From Candidatus Chloroploca sp. Khr17 (GTDB taxonomy: Bacteria > Chloroflexota > Chloroflexia > Chloroflexales > Chloroflexaceae), in contig NZ_RYFF01000012.1 in NCBI RefSeq assembly GCF_004138165.1, forward strand, positions 62,001 through 126,000: a stretch of DNA of 64,000 bases, given 5' to 3'. The notes beneath the pieces are model-generated. The model was not told the origin of the DNA. It ran no database searches and saw only the letters and a program-made list of their open reading frames with translations. This document shows, piece after piece, positions 7,745-16,850 of this stretch (positions are counted from its first letter, which is position 1; each line of letters begins with the position of its first letter). The position numbers and the translations under genes were made by a program.

Positions 7745-9946
7745 CTAGAAATTCCACCAGACCCAGTGGTACGATTGAACCGGGAATGGGCGCGGCGGCA
7801 TCGGCTGCCCAGGACGCGGCAGTTTGTCATTGTTTGGATTAGCACTTGCGCTACGAGCATAAATGTAGGCCGGTTTGCCTGCATTCATCTGGAACGCGGT
7901 ATTGACCCAGGCTTGCGCAATCGTCTGCTGGGCCCACGGGAAGTCAATGCCAAAGAAACTTGGCATGCGCATGTTGTCAACAAACCGCCCGCCAAAAGCA
8001 ATATCGCTCATATTGCTGTTGAAGCCAAGCAGCATATGGGCCCCCCGGAAAGCATTGAACCAGCGACGAATCGGTTCGTTGCCGGCACTGTAGCCCTGCA
8101 CCCGCAAGGTCTGGCACGAGGCAAACCCGACCCAGCGCAGGTTCTGGTACCGCGCATTCGATCCGTCAAACCAGGTGCTATCCTTGCTCGACGCCATACT
8201 CAGGCCGCCAGCCCCACCATGCCCGGCATAGTAGACAAAAGCGGCCCGGTCAACGCCAAAGGTGCAATCGATCCCATTGCCAATGCCACAATCACGCCAG
8301 TCACGTTCCCAGGCGCTGCCATTGCTCCAGAAGAAGCGCGAGGCGTAGCCGTAACTCGTCATGCCATTGCGGAACCCATTGACATCAGGGATCACGCCTG
8401 GCAGATCCGAACCACCCGGTCCATAAGGCGGGTAATCCCAATTACCCTCAACCCCAAAGGTATAGCCAACCTGGGCAAGACTGGCCGCAGGGGCAACCGA
8501 ACTGGTCGCCGCACCACCGCGAACAACCAGCGGCAGATAAACCGCAGGAATCACCTCAGGGGCGACAAAGACCGTTGCTTCACGGACGATGCCGAGACTA
8601 TCCGTCACCCTCAAGATGACCGTTGAACCTGCCGGCAGGCCATCACGCCCCTGCACCGGCAACTGGTCGGTCAAGAGTGTCACCTCACCAGCGGCCTCAC
8701 GTACGGCGGGATCGCTCAGCGGCTCATTATCATCAAGGAACCACTGGTACGTATACGGGGCCGCCCCATCAGCAATCGTGCCGCGGAAGGTCACTGCTGT
8801 ACCAGGGCGAAAACGGCTATCGTTGGCTGGTTCCGTGATCTGCACCGTTGCGCCAAGGCCCTGTGCGCCACCTTCAATCAGGGGCACAGTAATATTCCGC
8901 AGGACAATCGTTTCCCCATCAACCGTCACCTCGATCGCCCCAAAGTCGAGCACCGGCTCCATGATCTCCTGCTCAACCGCTGCGTCGCGCACAAAATAGA
9001 GCAGGGCTGGATCAGGGATAGTCACATTGGTCGCATCGGGATAGGTCGCCCTGACCAGTTGCTCAACCTCATCACGCACCGCACGGGGATCACGGATCGG
9101 GAAGGTGCGTTCAAGCATCTGCGGTTGTCGTCCAAAGAAGGGCATCGCCACTGCGGCGAGGCCAGGGCTATTGGGATCAAGCCAGTTGCCCTGAGCATCA
9201 ACGTCAGTTGTGCTAAAGAGCAGGGAGAGATGCCCACCCGGGCCACCAATCGGCAAAAACTGGGGTGACTGACGATCAATTGCATACGGAATACCCATCG
9301 GGATTTCGATCACAGCTCCTATCGTTTCGGTGATCGGTTCATCCTGTTGCAACGCATTTGCGGGCAACGTCGCCGCCTCGATCGTCTTGATCGTGCCAAA
9401 CGGCGTATTCTCATTAAGATCACAAAACTGGGGATTGGTAATCGTCTGGACATTCTGCGGGATCTGCCGATCAATCAGCAATTGCCCATCGCCAGCCATA
9501 AAGCCGCCATTCAACAGGAATTGACAGGCTCGCCCCTGGAGCTGCCCAGGATCAAGTTTGCCCACCGGCGTTTCGCGCCCTACCTCTTCAAGATTAAAGG
9601 CATAAAAACCACCCGTGGCCCCATACTGCGTCAGCAACGAGAGCGTTTGCGTATTCGGAACCGTATAACGAGGGTTGCTCAGATAGGTCTCAGCAGCAAC
9701 TGGTTGACGAGCATAGATGTTGCCAAAGCGCTGGGCCAGTTGACTCGTCTGATCTTCGTTGACGGCAAGTGCGGTTAGTCGAAAAACGGGCACTTGCTGT
9801 GGGATCTGCAGCGTAAAGCCATTCGACGTCACAAACCCAGGTGGAGCCGAACGTACAATCAGTGCTCCATTCCCTCCGATCACCAGGATCAGGCTAAGCA
9901 TGAGCACCAAGCCGAGGAACAGATGGCGAACCGAACGTGCATGCAT
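7745..9946 (-). CDS. Secreted caspase/gingipain-fold (clan CD) protein
   Basis: A 733-residue exported protein. The N terminus has a basic stretch and a hydrophobic core (LFLGLVLMLSLILVIGG), a signal peptide or anchor. Residues of about 420-510 look like an Ig/PKD-type domain (TVQITEPANDSRF...FRGTIADGAAPYTYQWFLD). The C-terminal 200 residues hold a clan CD-like dyad: FVYYAGHGG with His576 and VGFASCQTL with Cys611, 35 residues apart, near the His-Cys spacing of gingipains and caspases. It is likely an extracytoplasmic Cys peptidase or relative (I recall a family called DUF6345 with this end, unverified). ATG 9946 was chosen because GGGG lies just upstream and the signal peptide starts there; the frame is open to 10075. 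Confidence 0.6.
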   Translation of the reverse strand: MHARSVRHLFLGLVLMLSLILVIGGNGALIVRSAPPGFVTSNGFTLQIPQQVPVFRLTALAVNEDQTSQLAQRFGNIYARQPVAAETYLSNPRYTVPNTQTLSLLTQYGATGGFYAFNLEEVGRETPVGKLDPGQLQGRACQFLLNGGFMAGDGQLLIDRQIPQNVQTITNPQFCDLNENTPFGTIKTIEAATLPANALQQDEPITETIGAVIEIPMGIPYAIDRQSPQFLPIGGPGGHLSLLFSTTDVDAQGNWLDPNSPGLAAVAMPFFGRQPQMLERTFPIRDPRAVRDEVEQLVRATYPDATNVTIPDPALLYFVRDAAVEQEIMEPVLDFGAIEVTVDGETIVLRNITVPLIEGGAQGLGATVQITEPANDSRFRPGTAVTFRGTIADGAAPYTYQWFLDDNEPLSDPAVREAAGEVTLLTDQLPVQGRDGLPAGSTVILRVTDSLGIVREATVFVAPEVIPAVYLPLVVRGGAATSSVAPAASLAQVGYTFGVEGNWDYPPYGPGGSDLPGVIPDVNGFRNGMTSYGYASRFFWSNGSAWERDWRDCGIGNGIDCTFGVDRAAFVYYAGHGGAGGLSMASSKDSTWFDGSNARYQNLRWVGFASCQTLRVQGYSAGNEPIRRWFNAFRGAHMLLGFNSNMSDIAFGGRFVDNMRMPSFFGIDFPWAQQTIAQAWVNTAFQMNAGKPAYIYARSASANPNNDKLPRPGQPMPPRPFPVQSYHWVWWNF

Positions 9947-10089
9947 AAAACTACCCCTTTGGCAAAACGATCGTGAAAGCCCCACTACCTTCCAGCAGAG
10001 CATGACCAGCAAGGGCGAAACAACGCCGGTCTCAATGCAAGACCAACCCTGTTTCGCCCCTGATAGGATGTTCACGATCTGTGCGTATA

Positions 10090-11094
10090 CTACCGCATCA
10101 TGCGCATATAGGCATCAACTTCGTGACCAAGTTCTTCGCCAACAACCACCTGATTGCCTCCGGCATGGCGCGCACAGTAAAGCGCCAGTTCAGCCGCGCT
10201 GAGCGCTTCGTCAAGCCGTGTCCCAGGTGCAATGATGGTGGCAATGCCAACCGAAACCGTGAGCTTGACCGTTGCCGTGGCACTCGGGCACAGGATACGC
10301 GAAGCGATCGCCCGCCGGATAGCCTCGGCCCGTTCAGTGACATCTGTGCGGTCTTCCCCACTTATCACCAGCAGAAAGAGCCCGTCACCATAATGGCAGA
10401 CGAGGTCATCAGGATGGACACGAGCGGTCAACGAGCGACTCACCGCCTGGGTTACCTGCGCACTCGTCGTGGCTTCATCAGCCTCGGCAACAACAGGATA
10501 GCCATCCACACCGATCAGCACCAAGCTAATCGGATACGCCGATGGCTCAAAGAGCTTGATACCCAGCAATCTGGTCAACGCCTGGGGCCTAGCCAGGCCG
10601 GTCACGGGATCATGCATACTCTCGTCGTACGAAGACAGACGGCGCTGCAGATGTGCGAGACCTTCCACAGCATATTCGACCAGGGTCGCACAGAGCCGCC
10701 GCCGGGCTTCAAGCAAGGGATCAAGCAAGAGTGGCGCCGACATGGGAACGTTGATCCGCACATGCAGCATACCGTAAGCCTGTTGCTGCACAATCAAAGG
10801 CATACAGAGTGAGAATGGGGTCGTCGGCAAGACCAGGGTACCATCATCAGGAAACGCGCTCCACCGAGCCACTGGCTCAAGCGGCCCCGGTATGGTCTGA
10901 CGCATATAGAGGGTGCCATCATCACCAGGAAAAAGGCGTTGCACACTCTCCGCGATGACTGCGTAGGCTTGCTGCACCGATGTACACTGCGCGAGACTGG
11001 CGGTCATCTGCGCATAGATGGCCTGCTCACGAATAGGCTGACCTGAACCGGTGCTGGCATAATCCTCAGGTCGCAGCACATTGCTTTTTCCCAT
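10090..11094 (-). CDS. GAF-like plus degenerate GGDEF protein
   Basis: A 334-residue cytosolic protein. Residues 20-150 look like a GAF sensor (QMTASLAQCTSVQQAYAVI, FSLCMPLIVQQQAYGMLHV). The remainder follows the GGDEF fold from DPVTGLARPQALTRLL to SVGIATI and LDEALSAAELALYCARHAGGN. The signature loop reads CHYGDGLFLL, so GGDEF is replaced by GDGLF and the metal/base Glu is missing; diguanylate cyclase activity is not expected. It may bind c-di-GMP or GTP, or act through protein contacts. ATG 11094 follows GGAGAAGG; the upstream extension of the frame was rejected. Confidence 0.8.
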   Translation of the reverse strand: MGKSNVLRPEDYASTGSGQPIREQAIYAQMTASLAQCTSVQQAYAVIAESVQRLFPGDDGTLYMRQTIPGPLEPVARWSAFPDDGTLVLPTTPFSLCMPLIVQQQAYGMLHVRINVPMSAPLLLDPLLEARRRLCATLVEYAVEGLAHLQRRLSSYDESMHDPVTGLARPQALTRLLGIKLFEPSAYPISLVLIGVDGYPVVAEADEATTSAQVTQAVSRSLTARVHPDDLVCHYGDGLFLLVISGEDRTDVTERAEAIRRAIASRILCPSATATVKLTVSVGIATIIAPGTRLDEALSAAELALYCARHAGGNQVVVGEELGHEVDAYMRMMR

Positions 11095-11299
11095 GAGCCT
11101 TCTCCAATCCAGGTACAGCCAAGAAGCGTGCCATTGCATTGTATGAAGTGAACTCTGAGCAGGGAGCAGGGAAAGAAAGGGGGAGCGTACTCCAGACATC
11201 TTCAGTGTACGCAAACCGGCAAGCCGCGTCTATCCGTAGGCATACGGGATGCAACCGTGCGATTTTGGCAAAAGACCTGGCGAGAAGTACGGAGACTAG

Positions 11300-11349
11300 T
11301 TTTTGCGCTAAAAAAAGCCAGCGACGCTGGCTTTTTTCAAGCGCAAAAA
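11300..11349. terminator. Long hairpin with A/T tracts, gccagc-gac-gctggc apex
   Basis: tttttgcgct-A7-gccagc pairs with gctggc-T6-caagcgcaaaaa (about 23 bp, one bulge) around the loop GAC. It sits downstream of the nucleotidyltransferase gene and has the A/T runs of a bidirectional intrinsic terminator. It closely resembles the hairpin at 1499. Confidence 0.75.
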
Positions 11350-11360
11350 ACAGCGCTTCT

Positions 11361-12323
11361 TTAAAATAAACGCTGCTGACGGGGGGCGTCACCAGCCAGG
11401 GGCGGCTGCTGACCACGCAACGCCCAGGTCAGCAACTCGGCGAACCCAAGCGCGTCGGCCCACTGGTGAAGATACGCGTAATCGAGCACGTCATCCTGTA
11501 CCCGCAGGATGGCCTGCACATCGCGCCACTGGCGATCAGATGGGGCAAGGCTGTACCATTCTAGCTTCGCCAGCACGGTATCTTCGGCACTCGCCACCCG
11601 TAACGCTCCGCCCGGCTCACCGGGCATGATGATCACCTTTGCCCGCTGAAACTGGGCCACCTCGAACGGACGCCCCGAAAAGAGGTACACGTCAAGCTGG
11701 AAGCCCGTCGTCTTGTCGTAGGCACAAAAGCTCGCCCGCTGCTGTCCATCAGCCCGTGCTTCAGGAAGACGGAGGAGCGCATCGGTAATATCACTGAAGA
11801 GAAAAGTAAAATCCTCGCGCAGCCCTTCGACGAACGCACGCACGTTCTGTGGCGACAGGTTCACGACCACGTCGATGTCACGCGTCGTGCGGTACTCGCC
11901 GTGGACAACGGCGGCCACCGAGCCAACGACGACATAGGGGATGGCCTGGGCATCAAGCAGCGCTCCGAGACGCAACGCCAACGCAAGCGGATCAACAGGT
12001 GTCGGCATAAGCGGAGTTCCTTCAAGGACGGCAGCACCATGAGGCTGTCGTTCCGGCGGAAGCCGTTGGAGCGCCAGCGCATAGGCCCACGCTTGCATCG
12101 TTGCCTCAGGCATCCGCAACTGGATACCGGCCAGCGCCAGGCGATCAGCCATCTGATTCATCGCTCGGGCGAGTTCCAGTTTGCGCACAGGCGTCAGCGT
12201 GCGGAGCGTGGCGATAACCCCCGCTTCAAGATGGGCGGGGGTGTCGGCTGCAAGCGGCTGGGGCAGCAGAGCGCCACGCGATGCCTCCAAGAGCAGGGGT
12301 TTAACAGGAAATGGTATATCCAA
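11361..12323 (-). CDS. Nucleotidyltransferase-fold protein
   Basis: A 320-residue protein with a polymerase-beta-type nucleotidyltransferase signature at about 130-155: VVVGSVAAVVHGEYRTTRDID, with the two Asp of DID as expected metal ligands. A matching hydrophobic/acidic strand (FQLDVYLF) follows. About 120 N-terminal residues are Ala/Leu-rich helices, and the C terminus (DTVLAKLEWY...RQWRDVQAIL) resembles DUF1814/AbiEii-like and DUF6036-like proteins. No antitoxin gene is adjacent; instead it follows gyrB by 14 bases in the same direction. A function in nucleotide transfer to RNA or protein is possible, but the substrate is unknown. Confidence 0.65.
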   Translation of the reverse strand: MDIPFPVKPLLLEASRGALLPQPLAADTPAHLEAGVIATLRTLTPVRKLELARAMNQMADRLALAGIQLRMPEATMQAWAYALALQRLPPERQPHGAAVLEGTPLMPTPVDPLALALRLGALLDAQAIPYVVVGSVAAVVHGEYRTTRDIDVVVNLSPQNVRAFVEGLREDFTFLFSDITDALLRLPEARADGQQRASFCAYDKTTGFQLDVYLFSGRPFEVAQFQRAKVIIMPGEPGGALRVASAEDTVLAKLEWYSLAPSDRQWRDVQAILRVQDDVLDYAYLHQWADALGFAELLTWALRGQQPPLAGDAPRQQRLF

Positions 12324-12337
12324 CGACCCTCCCCCGC

Positions 12338-14272
12338 CTACACATCCAGATCCACCACCTCCGACGCATGTGTCTGGATAAACTTGCGCCGTGGGGGCAC
12401 CAGGTCACCCATCAGCATCGTGAAGGTCTCGTCGGCGCGCTGGGCATCTTCGATGGTTACCTGGAGAATCACGCGGTTCTCGGGGTTCATCGTTGTCTCC
12501 CAGAGTTGCTCGGCATTCATTTCGCCGAGACCTTTGTAGCGCTGAATGCCAACGCGCTGCCGCGTTTCTTCGGGAAGCTTGGCTAAATACGCATCGCGCT
12601 CGCTATCTGAGTAGGTATAGACCTGCTCTTTGCCATGTTTGATCCGATAGAGTGGCGGCTGCGCAATATAGAGATGCCCACTGCTGATCAACTGGCGCAT
12701 ATGCCGAAAGAAGAACGTGAGCAACAGCGTGCGGATATGGCTCCCGTCCACATCGGCATCGGTCATCAGCAGAATGCGATGATAGCGCAATTTGTCGGCG
12801 TTGAACTGTTCACCGATAGGGGTACCAATCGCCGTAATCAAGGCCCGTACTTCGGTATTCGAGAGCATCTTGTCGAGGCGGCTCCGCTCAACATTGAGGA
12901 TCTTGCCACGAAGCGGCAGAATCGCCTGGAAGCGCCGGTCGCGCCCCTGTTTGGCCGTGCCACCTGCGCTGTCACCCTCAACAATATAGAGCTCGCTGCG
13001 CGCTGGATTGGTATCGGAACAATCGGCCAATTTGCCTGGCAGAGCAAACCCCTCCATCGCACTCTTGCGTGAAGTCTCTTTCACTTTCTGCACCGCCAGC
13101 CGCGTCCGCGCTGCGCTCAACACTTTTTCAATAATCCGCCGGGACTCGCCAGGATTCTCATCAAGCCAGGCCGCCAATTGGTCACCAAGCACCGTGGCAA
13201 CCGCACCGGCTGCTTCGGGGCTGACCAGTTTTTCTTTGGTCTGCGAGCTAAAGAGGGGATCTTTCAGCTTGACACTAATCACTGCGGTCAGGCCCTCACG
13301 CACATCCTCACCCGTCAGATTCGACTCATTCTCTTTCAGAATGCTCTTGGCGCGGGCATAGGTATTGATCACACGGGTCAGGGCCGTCCGAAAACCCGAG
13401 AGATGGGCCCCACCGTCGGTATTATTGATATTATTCGCAAAGGCATACACCGAGTCAGTATCATACGAGTCGGTATACTGCATGGCCACTTCGACGGCCA
13501 CATCATTGACCGTATTCTCGGCATAGAAGGGCTGCTTATGCAACAGCGTTCGATCTTTGTTCAAGTGGCGCACATAACTAACAATGCCACCCTCAAAATA
13601 GAAATGCACCTCTTGATCGCTACGTTCATCAGTAAAGGCAAAATGCAGACCCTTGGTCAGATAGGCCATTTCACGAAAACGCTGCGACAGCGCCTTAAAG
13701 TTATACTCAATACCGTCTTTGAAAATAGTCACATCAGGCATAAAATGGATCGATGTTCCCGTACCCTCAGCCAGGCCCACGGCCTTCACGTCCCCCTGGG
13801 GTTTGCCAGTGCGATACTCTTGCACCCAGAGCTTGCCATGGCGACGCACTTCGGCACGCATCCATTCAGAAAGTGCATTGACCACCGAAAGACCGACGCC
13901 GTGCAGTCCCGACGAGACTTTATAGCCCCCATCGCCAAACTTGCCCCCGGCATGCAACTCAGTTGCGGCGAGTTGCAACGCCGAAACCTTGTGCTTGGGG
14001 TGAATATCAACGGGAATGCCGCGGCCATTATCAGTCACTTGAACAGATAAATCTTTATGGATCGTGATGGTAATGCGATCAGCGTGACCAGCAAGTGCTT
14101 CGTCAACCGAATTGTCTACCACTTCTTTGATCATATGGTGCAGGCCATTAATGTCGGTTGGCCCAATATACATCCCCGGGCGTTTCCGCACCGCATCAAG
14201 CCCCTCGAGCACCGTGATCTGGCTCGCATCATACCCCTGAGGTTCAGTGGAAGAAGTCTGCTCGTCATTCAT
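12338..14272 (-). CDS. gyrB: DNA gyrase subunit B
   Basis: The 644-residue ATPase subunit of a type IIA topoisomerase, which powers negative supercoiling together with GyrA (not in window). It shows the GHKL ATPase (EGLDAVRKRPGMYIG, KEVVDNSVDEALAGHAD, TDNGRGIPVDIH, GLHGVGLSVVNALS), the transducer domain, a TOPRIM domain with EGDSAGGTAKQGRDRRFQAI, PLRGKILNVE and DADVDGSHI, and the C-terminal RYKGLGEMNAEQLWETTMNP. Length fits GyrB without the large insertion of enterobacteria. GyrB versus ParE cannot be fully separated by eye, but QGRDRRFQAILPLRGKILNVE favours GyrB. It lies between a membrane protein (21 bases upstream) and a nucleotidyltransferase (14 bases downstream), apparently one transcript. 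Confidence 0.93.
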   Translation of the reverse strand: MNDEQTSSTEPQGYDASQITVLEGLDAVRKRPGMYIGPTDINGLHHMIKEVVDNSVDEALAGHADRITITIHKDLSVQVTDNGRGIPVDIHPKHKVSALQLAATELHAGGKFGDGGYKVSSGLHGVGLSVVNALSEWMRAEVRRHGKLWVQEYRTGKPQGDVKAVGLAEGTGTSIHFMPDVTIFKDGIEYNFKALSQRFREMAYLTKGLHFAFTDERSDQEVHFYFEGGIVSYVRHLNKDRTLLHKQPFYAENTVNDVAVEVAMQYTDSYDTDSVYAFANNINNTDGGAHLSGFRTALTRVINTYARAKSILKENESNLTGEDVREGLTAVISVKLKDPLFSSQTKEKLVSPEAAGAVATVLGDQLAAWLDENPGESRRIIEKVLSAARTRLAVQKVKETSRKSAMEGFALPGKLADCSDTNPARSELYIVEGDSAGGTAKQGRDRRFQAILPLRGKILNVERSRLDKMLSNTEVRALITAIGTPIGEQFNADKLRYHRILLMTDADVDGSHIRTLLLTFFFRHMRQLISSGHLYIAQPPLYRIKHGKEQVYTYSDSERDAYLAKLPEETRQRVGIQRYKGLGEMNAEQLWETTMNPENRVILQVTIEDAQRADETFTMLMGDLVPPRRKFIQTHASEVVDLDV

Positions 14273-14293
14273 ACAACGCTCTATCCCTCTATG

Positions 14294-15208
14294 CTAGCGC
14301 GCAAGATGCGCACGATAAAACTCCATCCGAGCAGCCGTCAGGCCACTCCCAATATACGCACTGCCAAGCAGCGCCACCGGCAAACCGACCGGCATCGCGG
14401 CAAGTTGCCGCCAGATAAGCCCCAGACCATTGACAATCAATATGTTGAGCAAGAGCAGCATTAGGGTTTCAGCCAGATTGTGACGGACAACATTGATGCT
14501 TGCGACAATCGCCTGCAACGGGCCGACACGACTCAACAGGATCGCTTCGGGCGCAAAGCAGGTATAGATATACGCCCAAAAGAGCACAATGTACCAGGCT
14601 AACAGAATCGCCAGCGCCGTCCCCGGCAAGGCCACAATCACAATGATCGAGAGCGCCAGAAAGGGCAGGGCCAGCAATAACCCAATCCCGGCCAGAACCA
14701 ACCAGTAACCCACCAGCGCAAGCGCCACGGCAAAGGCCCGCTGTAGCGAACCCACGAGCGGCAGATATGCCCCACTGACGGCTTCACTCAACAGGGTTAA
14801 AAAATAACTACTGAACACCAGCGCCAGCAGATTGACTGCCCCAATCGTCAGCAGCATGCGCGGCCAGTTCACCTGGTGATCGAGGCCCATAAGCGGCACA
14901 ACCGGCCCCTCCGTTGGCGCAAGCATCGGGACAAAATTGAGCCAGGCAAGCGCTAAACGCAGATCGGTCATCAGTACCGCCTGCGCAAGACGCACCCCTT
15001 CTACCTCTTGCCCGATCAGTTCTCCGACCATCGCCAGATCGGCTTGCACGCCTGTCGCCAGCGGCATCAGGGCAATCGGTGCCCCAAGCCAGAGGTATCC
15101 ACCCATCAGGGCCGGGATCAGCATTACCCAGAGCCTGCGATGGAGCGCACGGTAGCCTGCACTGATGATGTCAGTCAGAGACAGGTTTTTAGGCGTTGCA
15201 ATGCTCAA
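14294..15208 (-). CDS. Polytopic membrane protein, unknown function
   Basis: A 304-residue protein with about six hydrophobic segments (for example VMLIPALMGGYLWLG, MLLTIGAVNLLALVFSSYFL, LALVGYWLVLAGIGLLLALP, IIVIVALPGTALAILLAWYI) and a short cytoplasmic N terminus. I do not recognise a catalytic motif. It begins at TTG 15208, supported by GAGGAGG five to six bases upstream and a strong promoter at 15232-15260. It leads the presumed transcript with gyrB and the nucleotidyltransferase. Confidence 0.75.
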   Translation of the reverse strand: MSIATPKNLSLTDIISAGYRALHRRLWVMLIPALMGGYLWLGAPIALMPLATGVQADLAMVGELIGQEVEGVRLAQAVLMTDLRLALAWLNFVPMLAPTEGPVVPLMGLDHQVNWPRMLLTIGAVNLLALVFSSYFLTLLSEAVSGAYLPLVGSLQRAFAVALALVGYWLVLAGIGLLLALPFLALSIIVIVALPGTALAILLAWYIVLFWAYIYTCFAPEAILLSRVGPLQAIVASINVVRHNLAETLMLLLLNILIVNGLGLIWRQLAAMPVGLPVALLGSAYIGSGLTAARMEFYRAHLAR

Positions 15209-15231
15209 TCCGGCCTCCTCGTTGATATTCT

Positions 15232-15260
15232 ATTATACCATACTCAGGCCGATCTGAAAA
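15232..15260 (-). promoter_or_regulatory. Promoter TTTTCA-N17-TATAAT with extended -10
   Basis: On the minus strand a perfect TATAAT (15232-15237), preceded by TGG (15238-15240), lies 17 bases from TTTTCA (15255-15260). It precedes the membrane protein-gyrB operon by about 25 bases. Confidence 0.6.
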
Positions 15261-15287
15261 GAAGAAAGCGCATGTTTGTGCGCTTTG

Positions 15288-16850
15288 TTACCGTTGCACA
15301 CGGCTCCTGAGGGTCTGGAAGAAAAAACCGGCCGCTTCGATGCGGAAGGTCAGGCAAAACACGAAATAGCTCAGGATCCCACCCGTTCCTGCCACCAGAA
15401 TCTGGACAACAAGCGGGAGGCTCGCGGTAAGCAGCGCGAGGGCCACGACCACAGCGGCCATGAGGCCGCTGGCTCCAAGGCCTTTCAGTGTGGCCTCACC
15501 AAGGCGCAAGCCTCGCAGCGGTACGCTTCGGGTCAGCAAGACCCATGTAATCACGGCATGCCCGATCCATTGCGCCGAGTTGGCCAGTACCAACCCGAGA
15601 AAACCAAGATCCGTGAACCAGATCAGGGGCAAGGCGACTAGCAAATAGACCCCGATGGCTGCACCCTGGATCAGGTTGGGGGTCAGCGTATTTTTGCGGG
15701 CATAGAAGGCAAAAATCAAAACTTGATCAAGCGCCGCAGCCGGCAAACCCGGCAGATAGAAACGCAAGGCTATTGCCGTTGCCGCCGTGTCAGCCGCCGA
15801 AAACCGCCCCCGTTCATAGGTCAGAGCCACCAGCGGCTCGGCAAGCACGAGCAGACCCGCCGTCGCTGGCAAGATCAACAACAGCACCACCTTGAGCCCC
15901 ATCGCCAGGGTCGTCTGAAAACTCGCCTCATCCTGGGCCTCACTCTGCCGCGCCAGCGTCGGCAAGACGGCCAGCGCCACCGCCGAAGCAACAAGGCCCA
16001 GCGGAAACTGGATCAACGTCGTCGCATACCGCATCGTGCCCAGCGCTGCTTCATAGCCCGAGGCGAGCCAGCGGTCAATCACGGTGCCCAGCACCGAAAA
16101 CCCGATGCCCAGGGCCACCGGCGCATAGAGGCGCAAGATCCGGCGCAGCGCCGGATGATCCAACCCGCTGCCCAGGCGTAACCGGGCCCCGCGCAAGCCT
16201 GGGATCTGCAACACCACCTGCCCAACGGCACCAAGCAACGCCCCAAACGCCAGGCTGTTGATGCCAAAGCGATCATGCAGCAGCACAATGCCTGCGACCA
16301 TGCCTACATTGAACGTCACCATCACAAAGGCAGGCAAAAGAAACCGCTGCTGAGCATGCAGCACCGCCGTCGCCAGGCCCGACAACCCCATCAGCAAGAC
16401 AGCCGGCATCAACAGGCGCACCAGTGGCGTCGCCAGCACCCGCAACTCGGTCTGCTCGGGGCGTGTCAGCAGAGCCACCACCAGCGGGGCCTGCCAAACA
16501 GCCAGGGCCGTCAGCGCCGTCAAAGCAGCCAGGGCAACCGTAAAGACCCCCGAGACCACCCGCCAGAACTCGTCGTGGTCGCCTTCGGCATACGACGAAA
16601 AGACGGGCACCAGTGCGGCACTCACCGCCCCCGCAATCAAGAGATCGTAGATCGTGCTCGGCACCGTCCAGGCCACCTGGAAGGCGTCAACCTCGACCCC
16701 GCGGGCAAAATAGAAGGCAATCGTGCTATCACGCAGAAAGCCAACCACGCGGCTCGCGATATTGCCAAGCGCAATCAGCACCGCCGCGATTGCCACACCA
16801 CGCAGCGCACCGCCCGGCTCAGTACCCCGCACAGAGGGCGCATCAGCCAC
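15288..16850 (-). CDS. murJ: Lipid II flippase MurJ/MviN family
   Basis: A 520-residue MATE-like (MOP superfamily) integral membrane protein with about 14 hydrophobic segments. Family signs are the N-terminal ALGNIASRVVGFLRDSTIA, the DAFQVAWTVPSTIYDLL segment, and FSSYAEG. MurJ moves lipid-linked peptidoglycan precursors across the cytoplasmic membrane. The GTG start at 16850 overlaps the upstream LCP gene's stop codon by one base (TAGTG), so the two are translationally coupled. The pairing with an LCP glycan ligase supports a cell envelope role. It could alternatively export another lipid-linked glycan. Confidence 0.85.
   Translation of the reverse strand: MADAPSVRGTEPGGALRGVAIAAVLIALGNIASRVVGFLRDSTIAFYFARGVEVDAFQVAWTVPSTIYDLLIAGAVSAALVPVFSSYAEGDHDEFWRVVSGVFTVALAALTALTALAVWQAPLVVALLTRPEQTELRVLATPLVRLLMPAVLLMGLSGLATAVLHAQQRFLLPAFVMVTFNVGMVAGIVLLHDRFGINSLAFGALLGAVGQVVLQIPGLRGARLRLGSGLDHPALRRILRLYAPVALGIGFSVLGTVIDRWLASGYEAALGTMRYATTLIQFPLGLVASAVALAVLPTLARQSEAQDEASFQTTLAMGLKVVLLLILPATAGLLVLAEPLVALTYERGRFSAADTAATAIALRFYLPGLPAAALDQVLIFAFYARKNTLTPNLIQGAAIGVYLLVALPLIWFTDLGFLGLVLANSAQWIGHAVITWVLLTRSVPLRGLRLGEATLKGLGASGLMAAVVVALALLTASLPLVVQILVAGTGGILSYFVFCLTFRIEAAGFFFQTLRSRVQR

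Noticed and set aside
7577-8626. 349-residue open frame opposite the caspase-like gene
   Set aside because: It runs through the 7648 hairpins and opposes a gene with signal peptide and catalytic motifs.
10090-11094. Active diguanylate cyclase
   Set aside because: The signature loop is GDGLF, without the catalytic Glu.
11361-14272. AbiEii-type toxin-antitoxin pair
   Set aside because: The nucleotidyltransferase has no small antitoxin gene next to it; its neighbour is gyrB.
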